A DNA stretch of 64,000 nt from Cyanobium sp. ATX 6A2. GTDB lineage: Bacteria > Cyanobacteriota > Cyanobacteriia > PCC-6307 > Cyanobiaceae. Location of the stretch: the NCBI RefSeq assembly GCF_024346355.1, contig NZ_JAGQCU010000004.1:1-64000 (forward strand), written 5' to 3'. This document shows positions 47,047 to 56,772 of this stretch, piece after piece; position 1 is the stretch's first letter, and each line of letters starts with the position of its first letter. The position numbers and the translations under genes are program-made. Under the pieces are notes generated by a model. The model was not told the origin of the DNA and made no database searches. It was given only the letters and a program-made list of their open reading frames with translations.

Positions 47047-48468
47047 TCAGGCGTCGCCGGTGATCGAGAGACCCTCCACCCACACGTGCGGACAGAGGCC
47101 GTCGGGGGTGATCTTCGCCTCGCCCTCGAAGCCCACGATGGCATTGAGCAGTTGGCGGATGTCGCCGGCCACGGTGGCCGCCTCGATCGAGCGCGCTTCG
47201 CCGTGGCGCACCAGCCAGCCATCGAAGGGCAGCGAGAAACTGCCCTGGCTGGCCTTGACGCCGGCGTGCAGGGCCGAGAGGGAGTCGATCACCACAAGGC
47301 CGGCAGCGGCGCTCTGCTCGGGTGAGCGGTGATCGAGACCCTGCTGGCCGCCATCGCTGCCGGGGGTGGGTCCCACCTCGAACCACCCCGGGCTCACCGA
47401 CACCTTGGCGCCCATGCCGGCGTGGCCGGTGGGCTCCACCCCGAAGGCCCGGGCCGTGGCCTCGGAGTGCAGGAAGTGGCGCAGCACTCCCCCGTCCACC
47501 AGGGATAGCCGGCGGGTGGGGGTGCCCTCGCCGTCGAAGGCCGCCGCCCCGATGTTGCCCGGATGCAGGCCGTTGTCGTGGATCGACAGGAACGGCACCG
47601 CCAAGGGCTGGCCGATGGCGTTGCGGCCGCTGAGGCTGACGCCGTCGAGCACGGCGCGGGCGTTGAACAGGCTGGAGAAGGCGCCGATCAGATCGAGGAA
47701 CGCCTCCGGGGTGAACACGCAGGTGTAGCGACCGGTGTCGATCGGGCCGTAGTCGAGGTGGCTGATGGTGCGCTCGGCCGCTTCGGCGATGCAGCCGGCT
47801 ACATCCAGCTCATCGACGCCGTAGGCCAGGCGCATGGCGCCGGCGCTGCGCGGCTTGCGGCCCGTTTCCTCCGCCTTGGCGTAGAGGTAGAGGCTGGCGG
47901 TGCTCAGGCGCTGGTGGCGGCAGGCCCCGGCGCTGTTCAGATACAGGCGCTCGCTGAGGCGCTGGGCGAGGCCGTTGTAGGGCACGGTGCCGATGGCGTC
48001 GTGGCAGTCCAGCAGCTGGCGCTCGGCGTCCTGCAGGGTGTCGAGCAGCTGCAGGATCGGCCGGGTGGGGCGCAGGGGCTGCTCCAGCTCCGGCAGGGGC
48101 GCCGTGGCCAGGGGGGAGAAGGCGGGGGTGTCGTCGGCATTGCCGAAGGCACTGGCGGCGTGGGCCCCCACCAGGGCCGTTTCCAGGCCGGCGGCGGAGA
48201 GATCGGAGGTGCTGGTCACCCCCACCAGCCCGGCGTCGTTCCACACCCGCACGGTGATGGCACTGCGCTGGGCACCCTTCATCTGTTTGGGTTCACCCCG
48301 GTCCACCTGTACCGAGGTGTCGGTGCTGCAGGAGGCGCCGAGATCCCACTGGTGGATGCCGTGGCGGCTGGCCAGCTGCTCGAGGATGTCGCGCAGGGCC
48401 GGCGCGTCCAGCCCGGCGGCAGGGGTGCTGGCGGCCGTGGGTGTGGACGGGGTCGTGGTTGCCGTCAT
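47047..48468 (-). CDS. TldE/PmbA-type metalloprotease subunit
   Basis: This 473-residue protein is the non-catalytic partner in the TldD/TldE protease, which degrades unfolded peptides and matures some peptide antibiotics. The TldE fold is seen in VQVDRGEPKQMKGAQRSAIT, GVSLSGRNAIGQPLAVPFLS and DGEGTPTRRLSLVDGGVL, with no HExxxH motif. The ATG at 48466-48468 is chosen. tldD ends only two bases upstream, so the pair is cotranscribed and should form the heterodimer. Confidence 0.92.
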   Translation of the reverse strand: MTATTTPSTPTAASTPAAGLDAPALRDILEQLASRHGIHQWDLGASCSTDTSVQVDRGEPKQMKGAQRSAITVRVWNDAGLVGVTSTSDLSAAGLETALVGAHAASAFGNADDTPAFSPLATAPLPELEQPLRPTRPILQLLDTLQDAERQLLDCHDAIGTVPYNGLAQRLSERLYLNSAGACRHQRLSTASLYLYAKAEETGRKPRSAGAMRLAYGVDELDVAGCIAEAAERTISHLDYGPIDTGRYTCVFTPEAFLDLIGAFSSLFNARAVLDGVSLSGRNAIGQPLAVPFLSIHDNGLHPGNIGAAAFDGEGTPTRRLSLVDGGVLRHFLHSEATARAFGVEPTGHAGMGAKVSVSPGWFEVGPTPGSDGGQQGLDHRSPEQSAAAGLVVIDSLSALHAGVKASQGSFSLPFDGWLVRHGEARSIEAATVAGDIRQLLNAIVGFEGEAKITPDGLCPHVWVEGLSITGDA

Positions 48469-48470
48469 GA

Positions 48471-49901
48471 TCAGCGCCCCCCCACGGTGATCGTGTCCAC
48501 CTTGATGTGGGGCTGGCCCACGGTGACGTTGACACTGCCGCTCACCGACCCGCAGAAGCCCGCCGCCAGCTCGAGATCGTTGGCACACATCGAGATGCGC
48601 GGCATCACCTCCTTGGCTTCGCCGATCAGGGTGGCTCCCTTCACCGGCTTGCTGAGCTGGCCGTTGTCGATCAGGTAGCCCTCCTCCACGGAGAAGTTGA
48701 ACTGGCCGGTGGGGCCCACGCTGCCGCCCCCCATCGACTTGCAGTACAGACCGCGATCCACCGAGGCGATCAGCTCCTCGGGGCTGTGGGGACCGGCGGC
48801 GATGAAGGTGTTGCGCATGCGGCTGGCGGCGGCGAAGTTGTGGCTCTGGCGCCGCCCGCTGCCGGTGCGGGCATGGCCGGTGCGCAGTTCGCCGGCCCGG
48901 TCGGAGAGGAAGCGCTGCAGCACGCCGTTCTCGATCAGCACCGTGCGCTGGGGCTCCATGCCCTCGTCGTCCATCGACAGGGAGCCGAAGGCCCCGTCGC
49001 TGAGACCCTCATCAATCGCCGTCACCGCCGGGTTGGCGATGGCTTCACCCACCTTGTCGGCGAAGGGGGTGGTGCCGCGCTCCACCTGGGTGGTTTCGAG
49101 CAGGTGGCCGCAGGCCTCGTGGAAGATCACGCCGCCGAAGCGGTTGGCGAGCACCGCCGGCATCTGGCCGGCCTCCACGTAGTCGGCATGGAGCATGGTG
49201 CCGGCGCTCTCGCACACCTCCCGGGCGCTGGCCTCCACATCCCAGTGGCGCAGTTGGTCGGGCCGGCCTGAGCTGCCATAACGCCGGCCAATGCTGGAGC
49301 GGTGCTCGCCATCGGTGGCCAGCACGCTCAGCCCCAGCGACTGGTGCAGGCGCACGTCGCGGGCGAAGGTGCCGTCGCTGGCGGCCACCAGCACCTCCTG
49401 CCAGTCGCGGGAGTAGCTGCCGCGGCGCACCTGCAGGTGGCGACCCACCTGCTCCAGTCGCCGCGTGCCCTCCAGCAGCTGGCCCGTGGCCTCGCTCAGG
49501 TCGGGACAGCGGCCCAGCCAGTCACCCTTGGCGCTGCCGTGGTCGCGCAGCGCCGGCAGGCCCTCAAAACCACTGGCGGTCTGGACGCTGAGCTCCAGCC
49601 CCAGCATCCCCAGGGCCTGCTCGAGGGCGGCCAACAGCCCGGCCTCGCTGAGGTCGTTGGTGCTCACGAAGCCGTCGCGCAAGCCTCGGAACACCCGTAG
49701 ACCGGCGCCGGTGCCGAAGGCGGGGCTGACGCTGGTGATGCCGTCCTGCTCGGCCAGCACTCCGATGTGGTCGATCCGCTCGAGAAACACCTCCACCAGG
49801 TCGGCCCCGGCGGCCTGGCCTGCGGCCAGGAGGGTTTCCAGCCGGGGTTTCAGGCCGGCATCAAGCTGCTGCAGGCGGGGCGGTGACGCGGTGACGACCA
49901 T
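48471..49901 (-). CDS. tldD: TldD-type zinc metalloprotease subunit
   Basis: This 476-residue catalytic subunit has the HExxxH zinc motif HEACGH (in [13 protein letters not shown], about 256-268) and the partner cysteine in [15 protein letters not shown]. Its length and the C-terminal [14 protein letters not shown] fit TldD. It pairs with the TldE gene immediately downstream. The ATG is at 49899-49901, and acsF lies 57 bases upstream on the same strand. Confidence 0.95.
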   Translation of the reverse strand: MVVTASPPRLQQLDAGLKPRLETLLAAGQAAGADLVEVFLERIDHIGVLAEQDGITSVSPAFGTGAGLRVFRGLRDGFVSTNDLSEAGLLAALEQALGMLGLELSVQTASGFEGLPALRDHGSAKGDWLGRCPDLSEATGQLLEGTRRLEQVGRHLQVRRGSYSRDWQEVLVAASDGTFARDVRLHQSLGLSVLATDGEHRSSIGRRYGSSGRPDQLRHWDVEASAREVCESAGTMLHADYVEAGQMPAVLANRFGGVIFHEACGHLLETTQVERGTTPFADKVGEAIANPAVTAIDEGLSDGAFGSLSMDDEGMEPQRTVLIENGVLQRFLSDRAGELRTGHARTGSGRRQSHNFAAASRMRNTFIAAGPHSPEELIASVDRGLYCKSMGGGSVGPTGQFNFSVEEGYLIDNGQLSKPVKGATLIGEAKEVMPRISMCANDLELAAGFCGSVSGSVNVTVGQPHIKVDTITVGGR

Positions 49902-49957
49902 CGGACGGGACCAAGTGAGGAGGTCCTAGCAAAAGGGCCCGTCCCGTGGTGGCCCGC

Positions 49958-51085
49958 TCAGCGCACGGCGGGCTGCAGGTCTTCGCTGCGGATCGGCTTC
50001 ATCAGGAACAGGGCGGCCATCTCCGTGCCGTTGGCCAGCCAGAGGGGAAGCTTGCGGAGCGTTTTGAAAGGGGCGGGGGCACTGCCCTGGTCGGCGGCGC
50101 TGAGTTTGGCGTTGTTCTGCACCATGCGCTCCAGCCGCTCCCAGAAGCGGGGATTGCGCACATCGAGCACCACCGGGAACACGCGGGCGGAGGTCTCGTT
50201 GGTTTTCTCGATCACCTCCTTGTCGTAGGCGCGGGCATCGAGGCCCAGGGCCTCGTAGAACTCCTTGCGGGCCACGTCGCGCACGTACATGGTGGCGAAC
50301 ACGGCCAGCAGGAAAAACCGGCACCACAGTCGGGCGCGCAGACCGCGCACAGTGTCGGGCTGGGCCTTCATCAGGGCATCGAAGAAGTCGCCGTGGCGGT
50401 TCTCGTCCTGGCACCAGTTCTCGAAGAAGTTGAAGATCGGGAAGATCTTGCTTTCCGGATGCTGCTCGAGGTGGCGGTAGATGGCGATGTAGCGCCAGTA
50501 GCCGATCTTCTCGCTCAGGTAGGTGGCGTAGAAGATGAACTTCGGCTTGAAGAAGGTGTAGGCCTTGTTGGCAGTGAGGAAGCCCAGATCGAGCTGGAGA
50601 CCGAAGTCGCCCATGGCCTTGTTGAGGAAGCCGGCGTGGCGGGCCTCATCGCGGGCCATGTGGGCGAAGCACTCGGCCAGCAGCGGGTTCTTGTCCTTGA
50701 TGCGGCGGCTGAGCTCCTTGTAGAGCAGGAAGCCGGAGAACTCGGAGGTGCAGCTCTGCTCGAGAAACTCCACGAACACCCGCCGGGTTTCGGGATCGAG
50801 CTTGTCGGCAGCGCCATCGAACTCGCCGTTGCGCACGAAATGGTGGCGGTTGTAGTCCTTGCGGAACTCCTCGCAGATGGCCTCCAGCTCCGCTTCGTTG
50901 GGCCGCAGATCCATCGCCGCCATGGCGTCGAAATCCGTGGTGTAGAAGCGGGGGGTGAGGATCGTGTCCTTCACCGGATCCTTGATCGCCGGTGCGTCGG
51001 GGCTGCCGATCGGCTGGCTGCTGATCTCGGATCCTGCGGCAGGACCGGTGGAGGCGGCGGTTGAGACGGCGGAGGGGGGCACCAT
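49958..51085 (-). CDS. acsF: Magnesium-protoporphyrin IX monomethyl ester (oxidative) cyclase
   Basis: AcsF (ChlE) forms the fifth ring of chlorophyll in an oxygen-dependent reaction. The 375-residue protein carries the di-iron ligand set: [19 protein letters not shown] (about 105-123), [10 protein letters not shown] (about 143-152) and [12 protein letters not shown] (about 222-233). The first 30 residues are low-complexity, before the conserved [19 protein letters not shown]. It is one of the clearest signs of an oxygenic phototroph in this window. The ATG at 51083-51085 is the first plausible start. Confidence 0.97.
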   Translation of the reverse strand: MVPPSAVSTAASTGPAAGSEISSQPIGSPDAPAIKDPVKDTILTPRFYTTDFDAMAAMDLRPNEAELEAICEEFRKDYNRHHFVRNGEFDGAADKLDPETRRVFVEFLEQSCTSEFSGFLLYKELSRRIKDKNPLLAECFAHMARDEARHAGFLNKAMGDFGLQLDLGFLTANKAYTFFKPKFIFYATYLSEKIGYWRYIAIYRHLEQHPESKIFPIFNFFENWCQDENRHGDFFDALMKAQPDTVRGLRARLWCRFFLLAVFATMYVRDVARKEFYEALGLDARAYDKEVIEKTNETSARVFPVVLDVRNPRFWERLERMVQNNAKLSAADQGSAPAPFKTLRKLPLWLANGTEMAALFLMKPIRSEDLQPAVR

Positions 51086-51187
51086 CGAGGAGCAGCACAG
51101 AGCAGTGCCGGCATCGTAAGGGGCCTGCCAGCGCCGGTGGTGGCGGATGTAAAGCGTCGCTGCAGCGCGATTGGGGCCGCCTTGAGC

Positions 51188-51670
51188 TCAGTTGGGCCCG
51201 AGCCACTTCTGGCCGTTGAGCCGCTGCACCAGGCGTGACACCAGCAGCGCCTGGCTCATGCGCTTTTCGTCGCCGAGGAAGGGCTCCAGCAGGGACGGTT
51301 CGGCGCCGGGCTCGGCCAGGGCCACGGTCTTGGCGGCGTTGATGTCGGCGGCGGTGAAGCTCAGCCAGAAGCGCCGTTCACCAGGCAGTGCGCCCACCAC
51401 CATCCAGCAGCTGCCGCCCACCACCGGCATGGCGCCCTGCTCGAAGCGCAGGTCTGGCTCCGGACCGCCGTAGCTGCGGATCTCCTTGGCCAGGGCCGGC
51501 AGCAGCGACTCGGGGATGAAGGTGGCGAAGGGAGCGTCCTCCGGAGCCGGGGGCTTGGCCGCTTTGGCGGGCTTGGCGGCCGGCTTGTCGGCTGATGGGC
51601 CGGCTGATGAGTCGGCAGAAGAGTCGGCAGATGGGGTGGGTTCGCTCACCAGACTCAAATCCCCGTTCAA
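51188..51670 (-). CDS. DUF2996 family protein
   Basis: This 160-residue protein has an N-terminal Ser/Ala/Lys/Pro-rich segment (to about residue 45). A conserved domain follows, with FATFIPESLLPALAKEI, FEQGAMPVVGGSCWMVVG and RRFWLSFTAADINAAKT, matching the cyanobacterial DUF2996. It is soluble and of unknown function. The start at 51670 is used. It is separate from acsF by about 100 bases on the same strand. Confidence 0.82.
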   Translation of the reverse strand: MNGDLSLVSEPTPSADSSADSSAGPSADKPAAKPAKAAKPPAPEDAPFATFIPESLLPALAKEIRSYGGPEPDLRFEQGAMPVVGGSCWMVVGALPGERRFWLSFTAADINAAKTVALAEPGAEPSLLEPFLGDEKRMSQALLVSRLVQRLNGQKWLGPN

Positions 51671-51699
51671 TACTTGTGCTGACTCTAGTCAGCCCGATC

Positions 51700-52233
51700 T
51701 CACCACTCCTCGCCCGGACCCGGGTCCCAGCCACCGCCGACGTCGCCGTCGTGACGGGTGGCGGCCGCCGGGGGTGGCGCCGGGGCTGCCACTGGAGTTG
51801 CCACTGCGCTGTCCGGTCGGCGGATCACCCGGTAGGCCACGGCCACGGTGGGGGCGGGTTCCCCCGGCGGGCGGCTGGGGCCGGCGCTGGGCGGGGCCGC
51901 TGCCCCTGACGTCTGGGAGCGGCGCGGATTGGCTTCCGGCTCCCGCTCCCGCTCCCGCGCCGGCTGCGGTTCAGGCTCCGGCCACACCTCCCGGATCACC
52001 TGGCGCTTCAGGGTCTGTCCTTCGCCCCGCAGGGCCAGGGCCGTGGCACCGGCGCTGAGCAGGGCACCACCGCCGGAGGCCAGCAGCACCCACACCCCGA
52101 TCGGCAGGGGGGGCGAGGTCCAGATCAGCAGCCGCAGGCGCACCGGCGGCCGCGGGTTCATCGCCCCGATCAGCAGCACCGCCAGCAGCGGAGCCAGCAG
52201 GGGCAGGAGCAGCAAGCGGCGCAGCAGGCTCAA
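51700..52233 (-). CDS. Small two-helix membrane protein (LapA/DUF1049-like)
   Basis: This 177-residue protein has two hydrophobic helices (about 6-24 and 35-70) joined by a short basic loop (NPRPPVRLR), then a long charged tail rich in Arg/Glu and Pro. The N-terminal hairpin resembles the DUF1049/LapA group. The start is a TTG that overlaps the ubiX stop (TTGA), in frame and just before the first helix. It is coupled to ubiX. The function is unknown. Confidence 0.6.
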   Translation of the reverse strand: MSLLRRLLLLPLLAPLLAVLLIGAMNPRPPVRLRLLIWTSPPLPIGVWVLLASGGGALLSAGATALALRGEGQTLKRQVIREVWPEPEPQPAREREREPEANPRRSQTSGAAAPPSAGPSRPPGEPAPTVAVAYRVIRRPDSAVATPVAAPAPPPAAATRHDGDVGGGWDPGPGEEW

Positions 52234-52886
52234 GACTCGGCAAAGGAGCGGCCTGGGCCCGAGTCTGCACGTCCCACCGGTCCCTGCCAACGGCGCAGCG
52301 GTGCCAGGTCGTAGCCGAGCAGGTCGAACACCCGGATCACCAGGAAATCCACCATGTCCTCGATGGTGCGGGGCTGGTGGTACCAGGCCGGCACCGGCGG
52401 GGCGATGCGCGCTCCCGCCTCTGCCAGGGCGGTGAGATTGCGCAGATGCACCAGGTTCCACGGGGTTTCCCGCGGGCAGATCACCAGCGGCCGGGCTTCC
52501 TTGAGGTGCACGTCGGCGGCGCGCTCCACCAGATCCAGCGCCACGCCGGTGGCGATCCGGCCCACGGTGCCCATCGAGGCCGGCAGGATCACCATGCCGC
52601 GGGTGCGGTAGCTGCCGCTGGCGATCGCGGCCGCCTGGTCGTTCCAGCGGTGGCAGTGCAGCCGGCCGCCGCGGCAGCCGGTGCGATCACGCCAGAAGCG
52701 CTCCTGGGCCTGTGGATCCCCGGGCACCTGCACCCCCAGCTCGGCCTGCCACACGCTGATGGCGCCCCGGCTGGTCACCAGTTCCACCGTTTCGCCGGCC
52801 TCCAGCAGCAGCTGCAGGGCGCGCTGGGCCAGAGGCTGGGCCGAGGCACCGGAGATTGCCAGCACCACCGGTGCTCCTGGGTTCAT
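52230..52886 (-). CDS. ubiX: Flavin prenyltransferase UbiX
   Basis: UbiX attaches dimethylallyl to FMN to make the prenylated flavin cofactor used by UbiD-type decarboxylases. The 218-residue protein has the opening VLAISGASAQPLAQRAL, GTVGRIATGVALDLVERAADVHLKE and PLVICPRETPW. It is followed by a coupled membrane protein gene. A UbiD gene is not in the window. Length and motifs are normal. Confidence 0.94.
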   Translation of the reverse strand: MNPGAPVVLAISGASAQPLAQRALQLLLEAGETVELVTSRGAISVWQAELGVQVPGDPQAQERFWRDRTGCRGGRLHCHRWNDQAAAIASGSYRTRGMVILPASMGTVGRIATGVALDLVERAADVHLKEARPLVICPRETPWNLVHLRNLTALAEAGARIAPPVPAWYHQPRTIEDMVDFLVIRVFDLLGYDLAPLRRWQGPVGRADSGPGRSFAES

Positions 52887-52903
52887 GGTGTTGCTCCTGC
52901 GGC

Positions 52904-55249
52904 TCAGACTTCGCTCAGCACGGGCACGGCGGCAAAGCTGTCGTAATCCCCTTCGCCCTGGTCATCGCCGCGATCCTCCAGGGGCTGCTGCAGGGGCTCC
53001 TGCTCGTCCATCGGATCGATCTCGGGTTGCACCACGGCCAGGTCGATCTGGTGGCGCAGGGCATCCACCTTCTGGATCTCCACCTCCACCGCGTCGCCGA
53101 GCATGTAGGTGCGCCGATTCTTGCGGCCCACCAACCGATTCTGGCGGGAGCGGTATTCGTACCAGTCGTCCTTGAGGGAGCTCACGTGCACCAGCCCCTC
53201 GACGTTGGAGGGGGGCACCTCCACGAAGAAGCCGTAGCTCTGCACGCCGCTGATCACCCCGGGCAGCACCTGGCCCACCAGGGGCTCGGCCTTGCGGGCC
53301 TGGGCCATGGCCAGCAGGTCGGCCTCCAGTTCCGCCAGGAAGCGGCGCTTGCCGTTGAGGCGCTGCACCAGCCCGTGCTCCAGGGCCTGGTGCAGGGGGG
53401 TGAGCCGGGCGGGCTCCAGCAGCGGCCAGTCGATGGCGCCGTGGCAGGCGGGGGAGGCCAGATCCACGCTCGTCTTGTGGCGGGGGCTGGGCCGATCCTT
53501 GCCCTCGCAGAGGAGCAGCACCAGCAGCTGCTGGTTCCAGATGTCGGCGTAGTGGAGCGTCGGGCAGGTCCAGGGGGCCAGGGCGGCCTTCTCGCCCACC
53601 AGGCCGGCCAGGGTGTGGTCGCCCCGGCTGCCGCTCAGCTGCAACGGCTGCAGCACCCCGCGCAGCTGCTGCTGAAGCGAGCGGCTGCGGCTGGAGGCCG
53701 CGAAGACCGCGGCCAGTTCGGCGGCGCTGGCATGGCCCTCCTCCCCCAGCTCCAGGGGGATCTCCAGGGCCAGGGCCGCCTTGGCCACATCGTTGAGGTC
53801 GCCGCTGTCGGGAGTGGGGTTGATCGCGAACAGTGCCGGCAGCTCCAGGGCGGCCAGGTGCTGGCCCAGGGCGCGCTGGGCCAGCAGCACCGCTTCGCGC
53901 AGGATCGCGGCCGGGTGGTGGGACGGCAGCCTGAGCAGCCAGCCCTGGTGGGCCGGGCCGGGGGGGGGGACGCTGAGATCGCCGAGGCTCTCGATCGGCG
54001 GCAGGGGCAGCTCGAGCTCGATCGAGCCAGCCTCCACGCGCCGCGCCCGCATCAGCTCGCCCAGGGCCACCAGCTGCTCCAGCTGCTCCAGCTGGCCCTT
54101 GAGCGGCTTCAGGGCCGCCGGCGTGGTGCGGCTTTTGGGCTTGCGCTCCGCCAGGGCGGTGAGGGCGGCGAGGTCGACGCTGGCCACCGGTTTGATCCAG
54201 CTGCGGCAGAAGCGGTAACCCTGCAGGTGGCCGTCGGTGTCGAGCTCCAGGGCCACCGACAGGGCCGCCTGTTCCTGGCCGGCGCTGAAGGCGGCGGCCT
54301 TGGTGAGCGCTGGGCTGAGCAGGGACAGCCAGCGGCGACCCAGGCAGAGGGCGTCGGCCTGCTCGCGTAGCCACTGATCGAGGCTGCCGTCGGTGGCGAA
54401 GCGCTCGGCCACTGCCGGGCTGTGCAGCCAGAGGATGGAGCCCTGATCGCGGGGCTCCAGGGCCAGGGCCGGCAACCCCGGTGCCGCCTCACCGGCCCAG
54501 AGTTCCGGCAGCAGGGCGGGCAGGGCTGTGAGGTCTTCCCGTCCGTCGGCCGTCAGCGCCTTGAGGCTGGCCCGGGGGGCCGCGGCGCGGCTGTTGAGCC
54601 GGTGTTTGGTGAGCAGCAGCTCCAGATCGGCCTCCTCACCGCCGTTCACCGGCAGGCTGCGGGCCACATGACCCTGGGGGGAGAACTGGCCCACGGGGTA
54701 ACGATCGATCACCACCTCCACCACCGAGTGCTGTTCGGGGTCGAGGTGGGCGGCGTCGGCGGCGGGGAGCACCACGCTGGTGAGCAGACGGTCATCCAGC
54801 GGGGTGGCCAGCAGCCGGTCCTGCTGCTGCTCGATCTGCGCCAGCAAGGAGGGGGTCTGCCGCTCGAGGATGCACTGCACACCGCCCTCCGGCGACCGCC
54901 GGCGACCTCCCTCTCGGGTCACCTTCACCAGCACGCGATCGCCGTTCCAGGCGTGGTTGAGCTGATGTTCACGGATGTAGATGTCCTCGCCACCGTCCTC
55001 GCGCAGGGCGAAGCAGAAGCCCTTGCTGGAGCAGCGCAGCCGGGCGGGGATCAGCCCGGGGTTGTCGGCGCGCGCCAGGCCGGCCTCGCTCTCCTGCACC
55101 ACAGCCAGCTTGAGCAGGGCGTCAAGGGCGATGCGCAGCTGCTGCTTGGCGGGTTTGGTGCTCAGCCCCAGGGCTTTCTCAAGCTTGTCGAGGGGCAGAG
55201 CTTCGTCGGCGGGAAGCTGGTCGAGCAGGTCGGCGACCGTGAACTTCAT
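52904..55249 (-). CDS. RNase II/R-like protein with degenerate active site
   Basis: The 781-residue protein has the layout of RNase R/VacB: an N-terminal helix-turn-helix (TVADLLDQLPADEA and KALGLSTKPAKQQL), two OB-type cold-shock domains (ARLRCSSKGFCFALREDGGEDIYI), an RNB-like region and a C-terminal S1 domain (VGQVLPGVISGVQSYGFFVEV). The four catalytic aspartates that should follow REDLTALP are absent: the DIDDA-type motif reads APGLPALALE. The RRYxD-type stretch is also replaced (LHYADIWNQQLLV). The protein is therefore probably not an exonuclease in the usual way. The ATG at 55247-55249 is the start. Confidence 0.82.
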   Translation of the reverse strand: MKFTVADLLDQLPADEALPLDKLEKALGLSTKPAKQQLRIALDALLKLAVVQESEAGLARADNPGLIPARLRCSSKGFCFALREDGGEDIYIREHQLNHAWNGDRVLVKVTREGGRRRSPEGGVQCILERQTPSLLAQIEQQQDRLLATPLDDRLLTSVVLPAADAAHLDPEQHSVVEVVIDRYPVGQFSPQGHVARSLPVNGGEEADLELLLTKHRLNSRAAAPRASLKALTADGREDLTALPALLPELWAGEAAPGLPALALEPRDQGSILWLHSPAVAERFATDGSLDQWLREQADALCLGRRWLSLLSPALTKAAAFSAGQEQAALSVALELDTDGHLQGYRFCRSWIKPVASVDLAALTALAERKPKSRTTPAALKPLKGQLEQLEQLVALGELMRARRVEAGSIELELPLPPIESLGDLSVPPPGPAHQGWLLRLPSHHPAAILREAVLLAQRALGQHLAALELPALFAINPTPDSGDLNDVAKAALALEIPLELGEEGHASAAELAAVFAASSRSRSLQQQLRGVLQPLQLSGSRGDHTLAGLVGEKAALAPWTCPTLHYADIWNQQLLVLLLCEGKDRPSPRHKTSVDLASPACHGAIDWPLLEPARLTPLHQALEHGLVQRLNGKRRFLAELEADLLAMAQARKAEPLVGQVLPGVISGVQSYGFFVEVPPSNVEGLVHVSSLKDDWYEYRSRQNRLVGRKNRRTYMLGDAVEVEIQKVDALRHQIDLAVVQPEIDPMDEQEPLQQPLEDRGDDQGEGDYDSFAAVPVLSEV

Positions 55250-55413
55250 GGGGTATCGGATTGGGTGGCGGTGGCCATCGCCAACCGCCCGGGGGGGCAC
55301 GCGGGGATGGCGGGCGGGAACGCTCGGTCTGGGCTCGGAGCGATGCCCACGACCTGCCTGCTCCTGCTTGGCTGATTGTATGCAGCCGCGGTTCAGGTGG
55401 ATGCAGCCGCCCT

Positions 55414-55773
55414 TCAGGCCTGGCTGGAGTCGGCCTTGCCGGCCTCGCCGGCGCTGGCCCCCTGCGTTGCCTCCCGGGTGGCATCCGCGGTGATCTCAGC
55501 CGCGGCGGCCCTGCGGATCAGGCGCACTCCCAGCACCAGGAAGCCGGCCGCGGCCGCCAGCTGCAGGGCATTGGTGGGAATCACCGCCGACAGCGACCCT
55601 CCGGCCGCCGCCCCCAGCAGGCTGGCGAGCACCAGGGCCAGGGAGCTGCCGGCGAACACGGCCAGGGGGCGGCTGGAGGTGCCGCTGATGCTCACGATCG
55701 CCAGCTGGGTCTTGTCGCCGAGCTCCGCCAGGAACACGGTGATGAAGGTGGAGGCGAGCAGGCTGAAATCCAT
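55414..55773 (-). CDS. Half-size GDT1/UPF0016 cation transporter (subunit A)
   Basis: This 119-residue membrane protein has one ELGDKT motif (TVFLAELGDKTQLAIV, about 12-27) and three hydrophobic helices. Full GDT1/Mnx proteins carry two such halves. A second half-size gene lies next to it at 55848-56273, so the pair probably forms a heterodimer. Relatives move manganese or calcium out of the cytoplasm and protect photosystem II manganese balance. The C-terminal tail is low-complexity Ala/Glu. Confidence 0.88.
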   Translation of the reverse strand: MDFSLLASTFITVFLAELGDKTQLAIVSISGTSSRPLAVFAGSSLALVLASLLGAAAGGSLSAVIPTNALQLAAAAGFLVLGVRLIRRAAAAEITADATREATQGASAGEAGKADSSQA

Positions 55774-55847
55774 CAGTGGTTTGGCCAGTGGGTTGGCGGT
55801 GGCCGGGCGCGGGCGGTGGGGACGTCGAGCGCTGGAGCGGGTGGAGG

Positions 55848-56273
55848 TCAGCCCAGGGGTAGACCGGTGGGTGGTGTGTTCAGCTGCACCACCGCCTGGC
55901 GGCCCAGCCAGAGGCTCAGGCCCACCATCAACAGACCCGCCAGCCGTTCCAGTTCGTGGGCCGGCAGCAGGCGGGCCAGCCAGCGGCCCAGCAGCACCCC
56001 CACCAGGCTCGAGCTGATCAGGGCCAGCGAGGCCCCGATGAACACCACCAGCGGTTGCCCCGACTGGGCGGAGAGCAGCAGGGCCGCCAGCTGGGTCTTG
56101 TCGCCCAGCTCGGCGAGGAAGACGGTGGTGAACGTGGTGACCAGAGCCCCCAGAAAGGCGCCGCTGGCCGGCGTTGCCGTGCCGGCCTTCCGCCCCTCAC
56201 TGCTGGTATGGGCCCCACCGGGCTCAGCTCCAGTGCCTTCAGCCGGCAGCTCTCCAGACTCCTCGCTGTTCAT
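55848..56273 (-). CDS. Half-size GDT1/UPF0016 cation transporter (subunit B)
   Basis: This 141-residue protein has an unstructured N-terminus (to about 35), then the second ELGDKT motif (TVFLAELGDKTQLAALLL) and three helices. It is the partner of the gene at 55414-55773, 74 bases downstream. The ATG at 56271-56273 overlaps the stop of the upstream YkgJ-type gene as ATGA. Together the two halves rebuild a full GDT1 fold. Confidence 0.88.
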   Translation of the reverse strand: MNSEESGELPAEGTGAEPGGAHTSSEGRKAGTATPASGAFLGALVTTFTTVFLAELGDKTQLAALLLSAQSGQPLVVFIGASLALISSSLVGVLLGRWLARLLPAHELERLAGLLMVGLSLWLGRQAVVQLNTPPTGLPLG

Positions 56274-56626
56274 GGCCGGCGAATCGCCCGCAGGAAACGG
56301 CACATCACCTTGCCACGCCCTCCGTACTCGCTGCGGATCTGCTGCCGGCAGCAGGCGATGGCCAGCCCATCGGCGTGCTGGCCCGTGGCGCCGAACAGCG
56401 CCATCAGGTTGCTCACCCGGCAGAAATCGGGACGCCCGTCGTACACCCGGCAGCGCCGCCCGCCGGTGTCGTAATGGCGGCACCAGCCATCGGGGCCCAC
56501 CATCGCCAGGACTTGCTCGCGCTGCTGGGGATTGAGGGCGGCCAGGGCGTCCTGGCGCAGCTCCGGATCGAGGCGGCAGCAGGCTCCACAGCCGGCGATG
56601 CAGGTCCAGGTGGGGGAGGGCTTCAC
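56270..56626 (-). CDS. YkgJ family cysteine-cluster protein
   Basis: This protein of about 118 residues has the YkgJ-type metal-binding cysteine pattern: [12 protein letters not shown] at the start, [22 protein letters not shown] in the middle (read as two blocks) and CCRQQI near the end. Such proteins bind zinc or an iron-sulfur cluster; the role is unknown. The start is taken as GTG at 56624-56626, with ATG at 56692 possible. It is coupled by ATGA to the second GDT1 gene, which suggests a link with metal handling. Confidence 0.82.
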   Translation of the reverse strand: MKPSPTWTCIAGCGACCRLDPELRQDALAALNPQQREQVLAMVGPDGWCRHYDTGGRRCRVYDGRPDFCRVSNLMALFGATGQHADGLAIACCRQQIRSEYGGRGKVMCRFLRAIRRP

Positions 56627-56772
56627 GGGCTGCGATTCAGCGGCTGGGCGGTTCGGTGTCGGGGCCGGGCAGCGGGCGTGACGAGGGATCACAGAGCGGC
56701 GCAGCGGCTGCGGCGGAGCAGGGGTTGAGTCTTACGCTGGCGCCAGCGATTTGCTTCAACGCGACGGCAACC

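Noticed and set aside
55379-55424. Short direct repeat (ATGCAGCCGC...TTCAGG) between the RNase-like gene and the GDT1 gene
   Set aside because: Two imperfect copies of about 20 bases in GC-rich sequence can arise by chance. No hairpin or gene boundary function is evident.
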